9,928 nucleotides of DNA from Chloroflexota bacterium (GTDB taxonomy: Bacteria > Chloroflexota > Dehalococcoidia > Lucifugimonadales > UBA1127), in contig JAPPNT010000045.1 in assembly GCA_028873745.1 (NCBI GenBank), positions 1-9,928 on the forward strand. The letters are read 5' to 3'. Of this stretch, positions 1-6,348 are shown in pieces. The notes beneath the pieces were generated by a model. The model did no database searches. It was given only the letters and a program-made list of their open reading frames with translations, and had not been told where the DNA came from. The position numbers and the translations under genes were made by a program. The first letter of the stretch is position 1. Each line of letters opens with the position of its first letter.

Positions 1-21
1 GTGCAGCCACACCTGTACTAG
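1..21 (+). CDS. 3' end of an upstream gene (partial, unidentified)
   Basis: Frame 1 reads six codons, VQPHLY, and then TAG at 19-21. It is the only forward frame that closes before the strong terminator at 46-80; the other two frames read through that hairpin. This is what the last codons of a gene entering from the left would look like. Six residues are not enough to name a family. The call rests only on the position of the stop relative to the terminator, so it may be wrong. Confidence 0.3.
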   Translation: MQPHLY

Positions 22-45
22 GCGACGCCGGCGACCCGGAATCGA

Positions 46-80
46 GAGCGGGCCTGGGAAGGGCCCGCTCTTCTTATTTT
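46..80 (+). terminator. Rho-independent terminator
   Basis: A perfect 9-bp GC-rich stem pairs GAGCGGGCC (46-54) with GGCCCGCTC (62-70) around a 7-nt loop. It is followed at once by the T-rich run TTCTTATTTT (71-80). This is the classic intrinsic-terminator layout on + and probably ends transcription of the gene whose last codons are at 1-21, insulating the YIP1-family gene that starts at 274. Confidence 0.8.
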
Positions 81-273
81 CGAACCTAGGGCGTGAAGGC
101 AGCAGGCCCGTGCGTTCGGCCGATGTTTCCCACGAGAGTCATTCAACGTGCAACTAATTCAAGCATCCATGTAGCTAGCGCGCGTCGAATTCGTGTAGTA
201 TGGGGGCGCAGCGGTCCGTTGGGCCGCAAAGGGAAATCGCCCGGCGCTCGCCGGAGCACGAGGAGGCAGGTAG

Positions 274-822
274 ATGAATGTACTGACTCGGATGATTGGC
301 GCGGCGCGACTGGACCCCCACACGTACGAGGAGGTGGAGGCCGACAGCAGCGCGATGCCTCAGGCCCTCCTGCTCGTCGTCGTCATTTCCATTCTCAGTG
401 GACTTGGTGAGTACTTCCGGGGCGATGGCGCGATTCTCGACGCGCTGGTGTATGCGGCCGTGCGCGGCGTTGTGTTCTGGGCCGTCTGGGCGCTCATGAT
501 CTACATGATCGGCGGGACGATTCTCCGGTCCGCCGAGACCCACGCGAACTGGGGCCAGGTAGCGCGGGGCACGGCGTTTGCGCAGTCGCCGGGCGTGCTG
601 AACGTGCTCGCCTTCATTCCGACTGTCGGCGGCATCATCACGTTTGTGGTGTTCTTCTGGCAGTTCATCGGCGTGATCATCTCGGCGCGGCAGACACTGG
701 ACTACACTTCCTCACTCCGGGCCTTCTTTGTGGTGCTGCTGGCTATCATCCCGTCGGCGATCGTGTACGCCATCTTTGCCGTCACCTTCGGGGTGTTCAC
801 GGCTTCCAGCAACGGCAGCTAA
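274..822 (+). CDS. YIP1-family integral membrane protein
   Basis: This 182-residue protein is mostly hydrophobic. A short charged N-terminus (1-27, with the acidic stretch YEEVEADSS) is followed by about four or five membrane segments: roughly 28-46, 56-86 (perhaps two), 110-137 and 148-175. The TYEEVEAD lead-in, the AFAQSPGVLNVLAFIP segment in the middle and the overall size match bacterial YIP1-domain proteins, which are small multi-pass inner-membrane proteins of unknown function. AGGAGG at 261-266 lies 7 nt before the ATG, which fixes the start. The gene stands alone: a terminator precedes it, and a convergent gene with a shared hairpin follows. A weak -10-like TAGTAT at 196-201 is the only promoter hint, with no good -35. 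Family assignment is fairly sure; function is unknown. Confidence 0.75.
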   Translation: MNVLTRMIGAARLDPHTYEEVEADSSAMPQALLLVVVISILSGLGEYFRGDGAILDALVYAAVRGVVFWAVWALMIYMIGGTILRSAETHANWGQVARGTAFAQSPGVLNVLAFIPTVGGIITFVVFFWQFIGVIISARQTLDYTSSLRAFFVVLLAIIPSAIVYAIFAVTFGVFTASSNGS

Positions 823-827
823 TGCGA

Positions 828-857
828 GAGGGGGCGGGTCATGTGACTCGCCCCCTC
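828..857. terminator. Strong hairpin between convergent genes (likely bidirectional terminator)
   Basis: Positions 828-841 pair with 844-857 over 14 bp with a single G-U wobble (837 with 848). The outer 13 pairs close a four-base loop, since the innermost A-T pair is too tight to form. It starts six bases after the stop of the YIP1-family gene and lies 36 bases beyond the stop of the convergent oxidoreductase gene. Neither side has a real T run, so it may act as a transcript-end stabiliser or rho-assisted stop rather than a textbook intrinsic terminator. A second, weaker hairpin (872-892, five C-G pairs plus a GAA/TTC extension with one bulged T) follows. Confidence 0.55.
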
Positions 858-893
858 CATTCCTGCCCTTCGAATCCCCCCGCCGGGGGTTCA

Positions 894-1862
894 CTACGGC
901 TGCAGCAGCAGCTTGCCCGTGGTGAGGCGGCCCTCGAGCTGGCGGTGGGCCTCCGGGGCCTCGCTCAGGGGGAAGACCTGCGAGATGCTGAGCTTCAGGT
1001 CGCCCGACCTGATCCACTCGAAGACCTGCCCGGAGCGCATCTTGATCTCGTCACGGTTGAGGGTGTAGCTGACGAGGGTGGGGCGCGTGAGGAAGAGGGA
1101 CTTTGGGTTGAGCGTCGCGAGGGGGACGGGCGGCACGGGGCCGGACGCCTGACCGTAGGCGACCATGTACCCACGCACTCCCAGCGACGCAATGCTCTCG
1201 TCGAACGTCGTGGCGCCGACGGCGTCGTAGGCGACGCGGACGCCCTTTCCGTCCGTAATCGACTTGACGGCCTCCGAGAAGCTCTCCTGCGTGTACATGA
1301 CGACGTGGTCTGCGCCGCATGACTTCGCGATCTCGGCCTTCTCGCCGGTGGAGACGGTGGTGATGACCTCTGCGCCCTTGAGCTTGGCCATCTGGATGAG
1401 CAGACGGCCGACGCCGCCGGCGCCGGAGTGGATGAGGGCGACGTCGCCGGGCTTGATGGCGTAGCAGTCGGTGACGAGGTACTGGGCGGTCATGCCCTGC
1501 AGCATGGCGGCCGCGCCCTCCTCAAAGGTGAGGCCGTCAGGGATGGGCATGAGGCGCCACGCGGGGACGGCGTTGACCTCGGCGTAGGAGCCGGGGCCGC
1601 TGGAGTAGGCGACGCGGTCGCCGACGGCAACCTCGGTGACGCCCTCGCCGAGCCTGGTGACGACGCCGGCGGCCTCGATGCCGGGGATGGCGGGGAGCGA
1701 CGGCGGGTGGTTTGTGCCGGAGCGGGAATAGACATCGGTGTAGTTGACGCCGGCGGCCTTAATCTCGACGAGGGCCTGACCGGGGCCGGGCTCGGGGTCG
1801 GGGAGCTCGACGTACTTCATGACCTCGGGGCCGCCGACCTCGGCCATCTGGATTGCGTGCAT
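894..1862 (-). CDS. NADPH:quinone oxidoreductase (zinc-independent MDR family)
   Basis: This 322-residue protein has the usual length of the quinone oxidoreductase branch of medium-chain dehydrogenases/reductases. Residues 1-125 form the GroES-like catalytic domain, with GVNYTDVYSRSG at 38-49 and IPGIEAAGVV at 59-68. The Rossmann nucleotide-binding motif HSGAGGVG is at 145-152. The cysteine and histidine zinc ligands of alcohol dehydrogenases are not seen at the expected places, as in the zinc-free QOR group. The family transfers hydride from NADPH to quinones or enones in the cytosol; the exact substrate cannot be read from sequence. The start is well supported: AGGAGG (complement of 1869-1874) lies 6 nt before the ATG, and a perfect TATAAT lies just upstream. 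It appears monocistronic, ending against the convergent YIP1-family gene. A crotonyl-CoA reductase-like or other enone reductase role is the main alternative. Confidence 0.88.
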   Translation of the reverse strand: MHAIQMAEVGGPEVMKYVELPDPEPGPGQALVEIKAAGVNYTDVYSRSGTNHPPSLPAIPGIEAAGVVTRLGEGVTEVAVGDRVAYSSGPGSYAEVNAVPAWRLMPIPDGLTFEEGAAAMLQGMTAQYLVTDCYAIKPGDVALIHSGAGGVGRLLIQMAKLKGAEVITTVSTGEKAEIAKSCGADHVVMYTQESFSEAVKSITDGKGVRVAYDAVGATTFDESIASLGVRGYMVAYGQASGPVPPVPLATLNPKSLFLTRPTLVSYTLNRDEIKMRSGQVFEWIRSGDLKLSISQVFPLSEAPEAHRQLEGRLTTGKLLLQP

Positions 1863-1893
1863 GGGACGCCTCCTGTGAGTGGGTGTAGGGGTG

Positions 1894-1922
1894 ATTATAG
1901 CCGGAAAGGTGGACTGTGGGGA
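1894..1922 (-). promoter_or_regulatory. Sigma-70-type promoter of the quinone oxidoreductase gene
   Basis: On the minus strand 1899-1894 reads TATAAT, a perfect -10. With a 17-nt spacer the -35 position (1922-1917) reads TCCCCA, only three of six to TTGACA. The expected transcript start is near 1887, about 25 nt before the start codon and upstream of the AGGAGG site. The -35 lies two bases from the edge of the REP-like repeat at 1925-1950. The weak -35 suggests activator help or low basal activity, which is inference. Confidence 0.5.
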
Positions 1923-1924
1923 CG

Positions 1925-1950
1925 CCCTTCGACAGGCTCAGGGCGAACGG
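1925..1950 (+). repeat. REP-like intergenic repeat, copy 1 (variant B)
   Basis: This 26-bp element has the core TTCGACAGGCTCAGGGCGAA and is identical, base for base, to the copy at 2064-2089. With the G at 1924 it can fold: GCCCT (1924-1928) pairs with AGGGC (1940-1944) around an 11-nt loop. I recall close relatives of this sequence as very frequent intergenic repeats in Chloroflexota and some other environmental genomes; I have not checked that here. It lies just upstream of the oxidoreductase promoter. Confidence 0.8.
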
Positions 1951-1992
1951 ATTGGGGCGGGGGCCGTTGGGCGCGGGGTTTATGGATACTGT

Positions 1993-2010
1993 CCGCTGCC
2001 TATGCAGCGG
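1993..2010. other. Small perfect hairpin, possible weak terminator
   Basis: CCGCTGC (1993-1999) pairs perfectly with GCAGCGG (2004-2010) around the 4-nt loop CTAT. It lies between the two REP-like copies, in the 236-bp space between two minus-strand genes. It may end or stabilise the transcript of the ferritin-like gene, but no T run follows on that strand; on + only GGCTTTCGT follows. The rest of 1863-2098 holds the repeats, the promoter and no gene I can support. Confidence 0.3.
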
Positions 2011-2063
2011 GGCTTTCGTCGGTAAAACGGGTGGGGTGGCCCGCATCGAGAGCCTCAGGACGG

Positions 2064-2089
2064 CCCTTCGACAGGCTCAGGGCGAACGG
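2064..2089 (+). repeat. REP-like intergenic repeat, copy 2 (variant B)
   Basis: An exact second copy of the 26-bp element at 1925-1950, in the same orientation and 139 bp further on. GCCCT (2063-2067) pairs with AGGGC (2079-2083). It lies 9 bp beyond the stop codon of the ferritin-like gene, so on the minus strand it would be the first structure in that mRNA's 3' tail. REP elements in that position commonly stabilise or trim transcript ends, but that role here is inference. Confidence 0.8.
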
Positions 2090-2098
2090 GTGATTGCG

Positions 2099-2746
2099 CT
2101 ACCAGGGGCCTTGGCCGAGGACCCAGCGGTCGAGGCTGGCGAGGTATTCCCGGAAGAGGACGAGGCGCATGGCGACGGCGCGGCGGGCGGCGTCCTGGCG
2201 CTCGGGGGTAGTGGCGAGGTCGAGGAGGACGCGCTGGGGGACGGAGCCGTGTTCGACCTCATCCTCGGCGATGCGGCGGTAGGGGGCCTTGATCCACTCG
2301 GGGACGCTGTCGGAGTCCAGCGACTTCATGATGAGGTAGGTGGCGACGGTCTCTCCCGCCAAGGCGAAGCCGGCGATGCGCTGGCAGGTGTCGGAGAGTC
2401 CCTCGATGGCGTTGAACATGGCGGTCTGGGCGGGGAGCGGCCGGTAGTCGAAGGGCTCGTGGCCCAGGCCGCGGATGCGCTCAGAGAGGATGGCGGCGTG
2501 CTCCATCTCCTCGTGGGCGGACTCGGCCATGAGGGCCTTGACGTCGAACTCGGGGGTTGAGCGGAGCCAGGAGCCGTAGAGGTCGGCGGCGCGCTGCTCG
2601 TTGTGGAGACGGCTCTTCATTACAAGGACGCGCTGGGCGTCGGTCGAGAGGGGGATGTAGCTGTAGGCAGGCGGCGCGTCGTCAAGGGTGCGACAGAAGT
2701 CCTCCACCATTCCGACTAGCTCCGCCACGAATGCCTTCGAGTCCAC
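2099..2746 (-). CDS. Ferritin-like diiron protein (orphan oxidase/hydroxylase or iron-binding family)
   Basis: From the chosen GTG start this protein has 215 residues and is almost entirely helical. It carries a full diiron ligand set in ferritin-like order: Glu50 (HNEQRAADLY), Glu80 and His83 (ESAHEEMEHA), Glu132 (AGETVATYL) and Glu163 and His166 (AEDEVEHG). One Glu plus ExxH on each half of a four-helix bundle is the signature of the ferritin-like superfamily, which includes rubrerythrin-type, MiaE-type and PaaA-type enzymes. I cannot tell which. The open frame runs up to 2842, but GTG at 2746 is preferred: GGAGG (complement of 2752-2756) lies 5 nt before it, and the likely promoter overlaps the upstream ATG at 2797. 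No ferredoxin, reductase or partner gene is next to it. REP-like repeats lie in both flanking spaces. Confidence 0.75.
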   Translation of the reverse strand: MDSKAFVAELVGMVEDFCRTLDDAPPAYSYIPLSTDAQRVLVMKSRLHNEQRAADLYGSWLRSTPEFDVKALMAESAHEEMEHAAILSERIRGLGHEPFDYRPLPAQTAMFNAIEGLSDTCQRIAGFALAGETVATYLIMKSLDSDSVPEWIKAPYRRIAEDEVEHGSVPQRVLLDLATTPERQDAARRAVAMRLVLFREYLASLDRWVLGQGPW

Positions 2747-2795
2747 GCTGCCCTCCCATAGCGCGGCGCTTGATGTGCGCCGCTCGACGCTGTGC

Positions 2796-2825
2796 ATAAT
2801 ACGGGGCGGGACGCAGGTGGGACAA
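2796..2825 (-). promoter_or_regulatory. Promoter of the ferritin-like gene
   Basis: On the minus strand 2801-2796 reads TATTAT (five of six to the -10 consensus), and 2825-2820 reads TTGTCC (four of six to -35), with an 18-nt spacer. Transcription would begin near 2789, leaving a leader of about 40 nt before the GTG at 2746. This excludes the in-frame ATG at 2797 as the start and faces the plus-strand promoter candidate at 2837-2866. Confidence 0.45.
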
Positions 2826-2836
2826 GCGGGCGGGCG

Positions 2837-2866
2837 TGGCACGAGTTTGAAGACTGTCGGTATACT
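2837..2866 (+). promoter_or_regulatory. Candidate promoter of the ATP-grasp/Alpha-E/transglutaminase operon
   Basis: TATACT at 2861-2866 is a good -10 (five of six). The best -35 at usual spacing is TGGCAC (2837-2842, 18-nt spacer), which is poor; a TTGAAG at 2847-2852 is too close. Transcription from here would give a leader of about 140 nt that runs through the whole repeat array at 2897-2999. A further promoter within the array cannot be ruled out. Confidence 0.4.
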
Positions 2867-2896
2867 GGGGCACGCAAATGCCGTCGCGGCGGATGG

Positions 2897-2999
2897 GGCT
2901 TCGACAAGCTCAGCCCGAACGGTAGGCGGACGAGCTTAGCCCGAACTGAGAGTGGGCAAGCTCAGCCCGAACGGCAAGGGCGTGATTTAGTACGAACGG
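2897..2999 (+). repeat. Decayed tandem array of a REP-like 26-bp unit (variant A)
   Basis: Four units follow one another at 2897-2922, 2923-2948, 2949-2974 and 2975-2999. Their GAAC cores start at 2917, 2943, 2969 and 2994, a period of 26, 26 and 25. Unit 1 is the best copy (TTCGACAAGCTCAGCCCGAA). Unit 2 matches its last 20 bases at 17 positions, unit 3 keeps AAGCTCAGCCCGAACGG, and unit 4 is strongly decayed (GATTTAGTACGAACGG). All run in the same direction as the separate copies at 1925 and 2064. The array fills the leader of the downstream operon and ends 14 bp before its ATG. Confidence 0.75.
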
Positions 3000-3013
3000 A
3001 GAATCAGGCTGGC

Positions 3014-4447
3014 ATGGACTTCGGCAACTATCAACTGGACTTGACGCACTACGACGAGATGTTCCTGCCTGACGGGACGCCTCGCGATGGGTCCGGGCCG
3101 CTGTACGAGGCGCTGACGGGGCTCTCGGAGGAGGAGCTGGCCGGGATCCAGGAGCGCGTAACGCACTCGTTCTCGACGGAGGGCATCACGTTCACGGTGT
3201 ACGGGGACGAGGAGGCGGAGGAGCGGATCATCCCCGTCGACTGCGTGCCGCGAATCGTCACGGCGTCCGAGTGGGCGTTCCTCGAGCGGGGGCTGGTGCA
3301 GCGGATTACGACGCTCAACCGCTTCCTGAGCGACGTGTACGGCGAGGGGCGCATCGTGCAGGACGGCGTCATCCCCGTCGACGTGGTGCGGGGGTGCCCG
3401 CAGTACCGGGTGGAGATGCGGGGGATGGAGCCGCCGCTGGGCGTGTGGGTGGCCATCTGCGGGACGGACGTCGTCCGCACGAACGACGGATTCTTCGTGC
3501 TGGAGGACAACCTGCGGGTGCCGTCGGGCGTGTCGTACATGATCGCCAACAGGAAGGCGGTGAAGGCCGGGCTGCGGCGCGTGTACCGGAGCTCGCGGGT
3601 GCGGGACGTCGAGCACTATGGGCGGCTGCTGCGGGAGACGCTGCGGGAGGTGGCGCCGCGGGGGCACGCGGACCCGTCGTTGGTGCTGCTGACGCCGGGC
3701 ATCTACAACTCGGCGTTCTACGAGCACATGTTCCTGGCGGGGGAGCTTGGCGCGCAGCTTGTCGAGGGGCGGGACCTCGTGGTGAACGACGGGTACGTGT
3801 ACACGCGCACGACATCGGGGCTGCGGCGCGTCGATGTCATCTACCGGCGGGTGGACGACGATTTCCTGGACCCGCTCGTCTTCCGGCCGGACTCGCTGCT
3901 GGGGGTGCCGGGGCTGCTGCACGCGTACCGGCTGGGCAACGTGACGCTCGCAAACGCGCCGGGGACGGGAGTGGCGGACGACAAGAGCGTGTACGCGTAC
4001 GTGCCGGACATGGTGCGGTACTACCTGGGCGAGGAGCCGCTGCTGAAGAACGTGGAGACGACGATTTGCCGGCGGCCAGAGGGGCTGGAGTATACGCTGG
4101 ACAACCTGGAGAAGCTGGTCGTGAAGCGCGTCGGCGGGTCGGGCGGGTACGGGATGCTCGTAGGGCCTCACTCGACGGCGGCGGAGCGGGAGGCGTACGC
4201 GCAGGAGATGCGGGCGAACCCGTCGGACTTCATCTCGCAGCCGACGCTGGCACTGTCTCGGGCGCCGTGCCTCGTCGACGGGCGGTTCGAGCCGCGGCAC
4301 GTGGACCTGCGGCCGTTCATGCTGACGGGGCGGGAGACTCGGACGGTGCCGGGGGCGTTCTGCCGGGTGGCGCTGCGGGAGGGGAGCCTCGTCGTGAACA
4401 GCAGCCAAGGGGGCGGCGGCAAAGACCTGTGGGTGCTGGAGGACTGA
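3014..4447 (+). CDS. Circularly permuted ATP-grasp type 2 protein (DUF404/DUF407)
   Basis: This 477-residue protein is a full-length member of the circularly permuted ATP-grasp family, predicted ATP-dependent carboxylate-amine (peptide- or amide-forming) ligases of the cytosol. Hallmarks in order are DEMFLPDGTPR (14-24), FVLEDNLRVPSGVSYM (161-176), LLTPGIYNSAFYEH (225-238), the glycine-rich nucleotide loop VVKRVGGSGGYGMLVGP (369-385), PRHVDLRPF (427-435) and the C-terminal GAFCRVA and NSSQGGGGKDLWV (462-474). The frame is open upstream to 2792, but that part only translates the repeat array. ATG 3014 matches the usual N-terminus of the family, with GGAGA at 2998-3002 a little far away (11 nt). 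It is the first gene of a three-gene operon; the next start is one base after its stop. The family is certain; the substrate is not known to me. Confidence 0.93.
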   Translation: MDFGNYQLDLTHYDEMFLPDGTPRDGSGPLYEALTGLSEEELAGIQERVTHSFSTEGITFTVYGDEEAEERIIPVDCVPRIVTASEWAFLERGLVQRITTLNRFLSDVYGEGRIVQDGVIPVDVVRGCPQYRVEMRGMEPPLGVWVAICGTDVVRTNDGFFVLEDNLRVPSGVSYMIANRKAVKAGLRRVYRSSRVRDVEHYGRLLRETLREVAPRGHADPSLVLLTPGIYNSAFYEHMFLAGELGAQLVEGRDLVVNDGYVYTRTTSGLRRVDVIYRRVDDDFLDPLVFRPDSLLGVPGLLHAYRLGNVTLANAPGTGVADDKSVYAYVPDMVRYYLGEEPLLKNVETTICRRPEGLEYTLDNLEKLVVKRVGGSGGYGMLVGPHSTAAEREAYAQEMRANPSDFISQPTLALSRAPCLVDGRFEPRHVDLRPFMLTGRETRTVPGAFCRVALREGSLVVNSSQGGGGKDLWVLED

Positions 4448-4448
4448 G

Positions 4449-5420
4449 ATGATACTCGTTCGGAGCGCACAGGGGCTGTACTGGATGAGCCGCTATTTGG
4501 CCCGGGCGGAGCACCTGTGCCGCATGATGGCACTGCAGATGGAGGCGATGGTGGACCGGCCGTTCCGGGAGGTGCACTTCGGGTGGAGCCGCATCTACGG
4601 GACGATGGAGCGGACGCCGCCGTGGGGCGACATCGGGGAGCTGGAGTCGGACGAGGGGCTGCTGTTCGACTCGTACACGCTGGCGGAGGACATGACGTTC
4701 GAGCGGCTGCACCCGGAGTCGGTGTGGAGCTGCTTCGCAATGGGGCGGGAGAACGCGCGGCAGATGCGGCAGTGCATCACGGGGGAGATGTGGCTGGGGC
4801 TGAACCTGCCGTACCTGCGGCTGCAGAAGATGGGGATTAGGGACATCTGGCGGACGTCACCGGAGACGTTCTACAACGAGACGGCGGGCGCGATCTCGGC
4901 GTTCACGGGGGCGGCGGCGGACACGATGTACCGGGACGAGAACTGGTTCTTCATGCGGCTTGGGCGGGCGATCGAGAAGTCGCAGCTGACGACGGGGCTG
5001 TTCCTGACGCAGCTTCGGCTATCGCGGCAGGCAGACGAGTCGTTCGACGGGGACTGGGAGACGCTGCTGCGGCTGTACCACGCCTTCGAGGCGTACGTGG
5101 TGCGGTACGCGGTGCAGGTGGAGCCGGGGCAGGTGCTGGACCTGCTGGCGACGGACAACCACCTACCGAGCTCGCTGAGCCGGATGCTGGGGCACGTGGA
5201 GGAGGCGATTGACGCGCTGGGGCCGGGGCCGGACGCGGCGGCGAGCGACGAGCTTCGGCGGCTGGCGGGCCGGGTGTCGGCGCTGGTGAAGTACGAGTGG
5301 GACGGGCGGCACAACCCGGAGCCGCTGCTGAACGAGGTGTACAGCCACTGCCGCGACCTGCACGACCTGGTGTCTGCGACGTACTTCGACTATCCCATCC
5401 AAGACGCGCCGGAGCGGTGA
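4449..5420 (+). CDS. Alpha-E domain protein (DUF403)
   Basis: This 323-residue, mostly helical protein belongs to the Alpha-E family, the near-obligate partner of permuted ATP-grasp proteins. The N-terminal signature LYWMSRYLARAEHLCRMM spans 10-27 with the conserved Glu21. SVWSCFAMGRENARQMR (91-107) followed by GEMWLGLN (112-119), and NWFFMRLGRAIEKS (165-178), are the other family blocks. No signal peptide or membrane segment is seen, so it should act in the cytosol. No catalytic activity is established to my knowledge; comparative genomics by Aravind and colleagues proposed a role beside the ATP-grasp enzyme in making or modifying amide-linked products. GGAGG at 4438-4442, inside the end of the preceding gene, lies 6 nt before the ATG. 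One base separates this start from the previous stop, so the two are surely co-transcribed and probably translationally coupled. Confidence 0.92.
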   Translation: MILVRSAQGLYWMSRYLARAEHLCRMMALQMEAMVDRPFREVHFGWSRIYGTMERTPPWGDIGELESDEGLLFDSYTLAEDMTFERLHPESVWSCFAMGRENARQMRQCITGEMWLGLNLPYLRLQKMGIRDIWRTSPETFYNETAGAISAFTGAAADTMYRDENWFFMRLGRAIEKSQLTTGLFLTQLRLSRQADESFDGDWETLLRLYHAFEAYVVRYAVQVEPGQVLDLLATDNHLPSSLSRMLGHVEEAIDALGPGPDAAASDELRRLAGRVSALVKYEWDGRHNPEPLLNEVYSHCRDLHDLVSATYFDYPIQDAPER

Positions 5421-5424
5421 GCCT

Positions 5425-6330
5425 ATGAACGCGCCCGTTCGCTATGAGATCGAGCACGTTTCGCGCTACAAGTACGAGCGGCCGGTGCGGAACTGCGTCA
5501 TGGCGGTGTGCCTGCGGCCGCAGGACGACGAGCGGCAACACCTGATGCGCTTCGACCTGTCGACGGACCCGCCGGCGCCGCACAACGCCGAGCAGGACGG
5601 CTTCGGCAATACGCGGCACGTGCTGAACATCCACCGGGAGCACAACAGTCTCGCGATCATGGCGCACTCGATCGTGGTGATGCTGCCCACGGAGACCGCG
5701 CCGTCTCCGACGGCGACGACGGAGTCCGTGGGCGGCGGGGGGTGGGACGCGCTGCGCGCCGAGGCGGACGCGTTCGCGGACTGGGACTTCGTCAACCCGA
5801 CGGCGCTGACGGAGCCGACGGCGGCGCTGGCGGAGTTCGTGCGGGGCAAGGGGCTGGACGCGCTGGACGGAGATCCGCTTTCGGTGGTACAGGCGTTGAT
5901 GGGGGCGGTACACGACAGCTTCCGGTACGTGCCGGGGAGCACGTCCGTGGGCTCGCCCATCGACCACGTGCTGGAGACGGGCGAGGGGGTGTGCCAGGAC
6001 TTCGCGCACGTCATGCTGGCGGTGGCGCGATCATGGGGCGTGCCGTCGCGATACGTGTCGGGGTACGTGGAGGTGTCCGACGTTGCGGACAATGGCGGGG
6101 GGGCGGACGGAGAGGCGCGGACGGGGGCATCGCACGCTTGGGTGGAGTGCCGGCTGCCGGGGCTCGGCTGGGTGGGCTTCGACCCGACGAATCGGTGCCT
6201 GGCGGACCACCGGCACATCCGCATCGCGACGGGGCGCGACTACCAGGACGTTGCGCCGACGCGGGGGGTGCTGCAGGGCGGGGGCTCGATGGAGCTGGAC
6301 GTGGAGGTGCGGGTGCGGGTGCTGCCGTGA
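5425..6330 (+). CDS. Transglutaminase-like cysteine protein with bacterial N-terminal domain
   Basis: This 301-residue protein has the bacterial transglutaminase N-terminal beta domain (about 5-88, starting YEIEHVSRYKYERPV) and a transglutaminase/protease core (about 150-260). The catalytic triad is visible: Cys190 in GEGVCQDFAH, His237 in SHAWVE and Asp253 in GFDPTNR. Such proteins cleave or exchange amide or isopeptide bonds by a cysteine thioester mechanism. There is no signal peptide, so it is probably cytosolic. A low-complexity acidic linker (about 90-148) joins the domains, and 221-235 is a Gly/Asp-rich insert just before the catalytic histidine. The ATG is four bases after the preceding stop; the ribosome site is weak (GGAG at 5411-5414, 10 nt away), which points to coupling with the upstream gene. 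It is the last gene of the operon, ending 18 bp from a convergent small gene. Confidence 0.92.
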   Translation: MNAPVRYEIEHVSRYKYERPVRNCVMAVCLRPQDDERQHLMRFDLSTDPPAPHNAEQDGFGNTRHVLNIHREHNSLAIMAHSIVVMLPTETAPSPTATTESVGGGGWDALRAEADAFADWDFVNPTALTEPTAALAEFVRGKGLDALDGDPLSVVQALMGAVHDSFRYVPGSTSVGSPIDHVLETGEGVCQDFAHVMLAVARSWGVPSRYVSGYVEVSDVADNGGGADGEARTGASHAWVECRLPGLGWVGFDPTNRCLADHRHIRIATGRDYQDVAPTRGVLQGGGSMELDVEVRVRVLP

Positions 6331-6348
6331 TGTGAGGGCCAGGCTGAG

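Noticed and set aside
196..201. TAGTAT as a -10 for the YIP1-family gene
   Set aside because: Only four of six to consensus and no recognisable -35 at 16-18 nt; not enough for a feature.
1428..2093. Plus-strand open frame across the oxidoreductase gene and its upstream space
   Set aside because: Antisense shadow of a solid gene; its last third only translates the repeat region, giving the familiar false peptide from REP-like copies.
2747..2842. Longer ferritin-like protein starting at 2842 or at ATG 2797
   Set aside because: These starts lie in or upstream of the likely promoter. GTG 2746 has a well-placed GGAGG and begins just where the helical domain does.
2792..3013. In-frame upstream extension of the ATP-grasp protein (74 extra residues)
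   Set aside because: It begins before the likely promoter and mostly translates the repeat array; the family's usual N-terminus starts at 3014.
2987..4408. Long open frame on minus (about 473 codons) opposite the ATP-grasp gene
   Set aside because: It is the mirror of a G-ending, GC-rich gene, made of His/Arg/Pro/Val-rich low-complexity sequence with no family features.
3271..4452. Long second-frame open region on plus (about 393 codons) within the ATP-grasp gene
   Set aside because: Gly/Ala/Arg-rich frame shadow of a clearly recognised gene.
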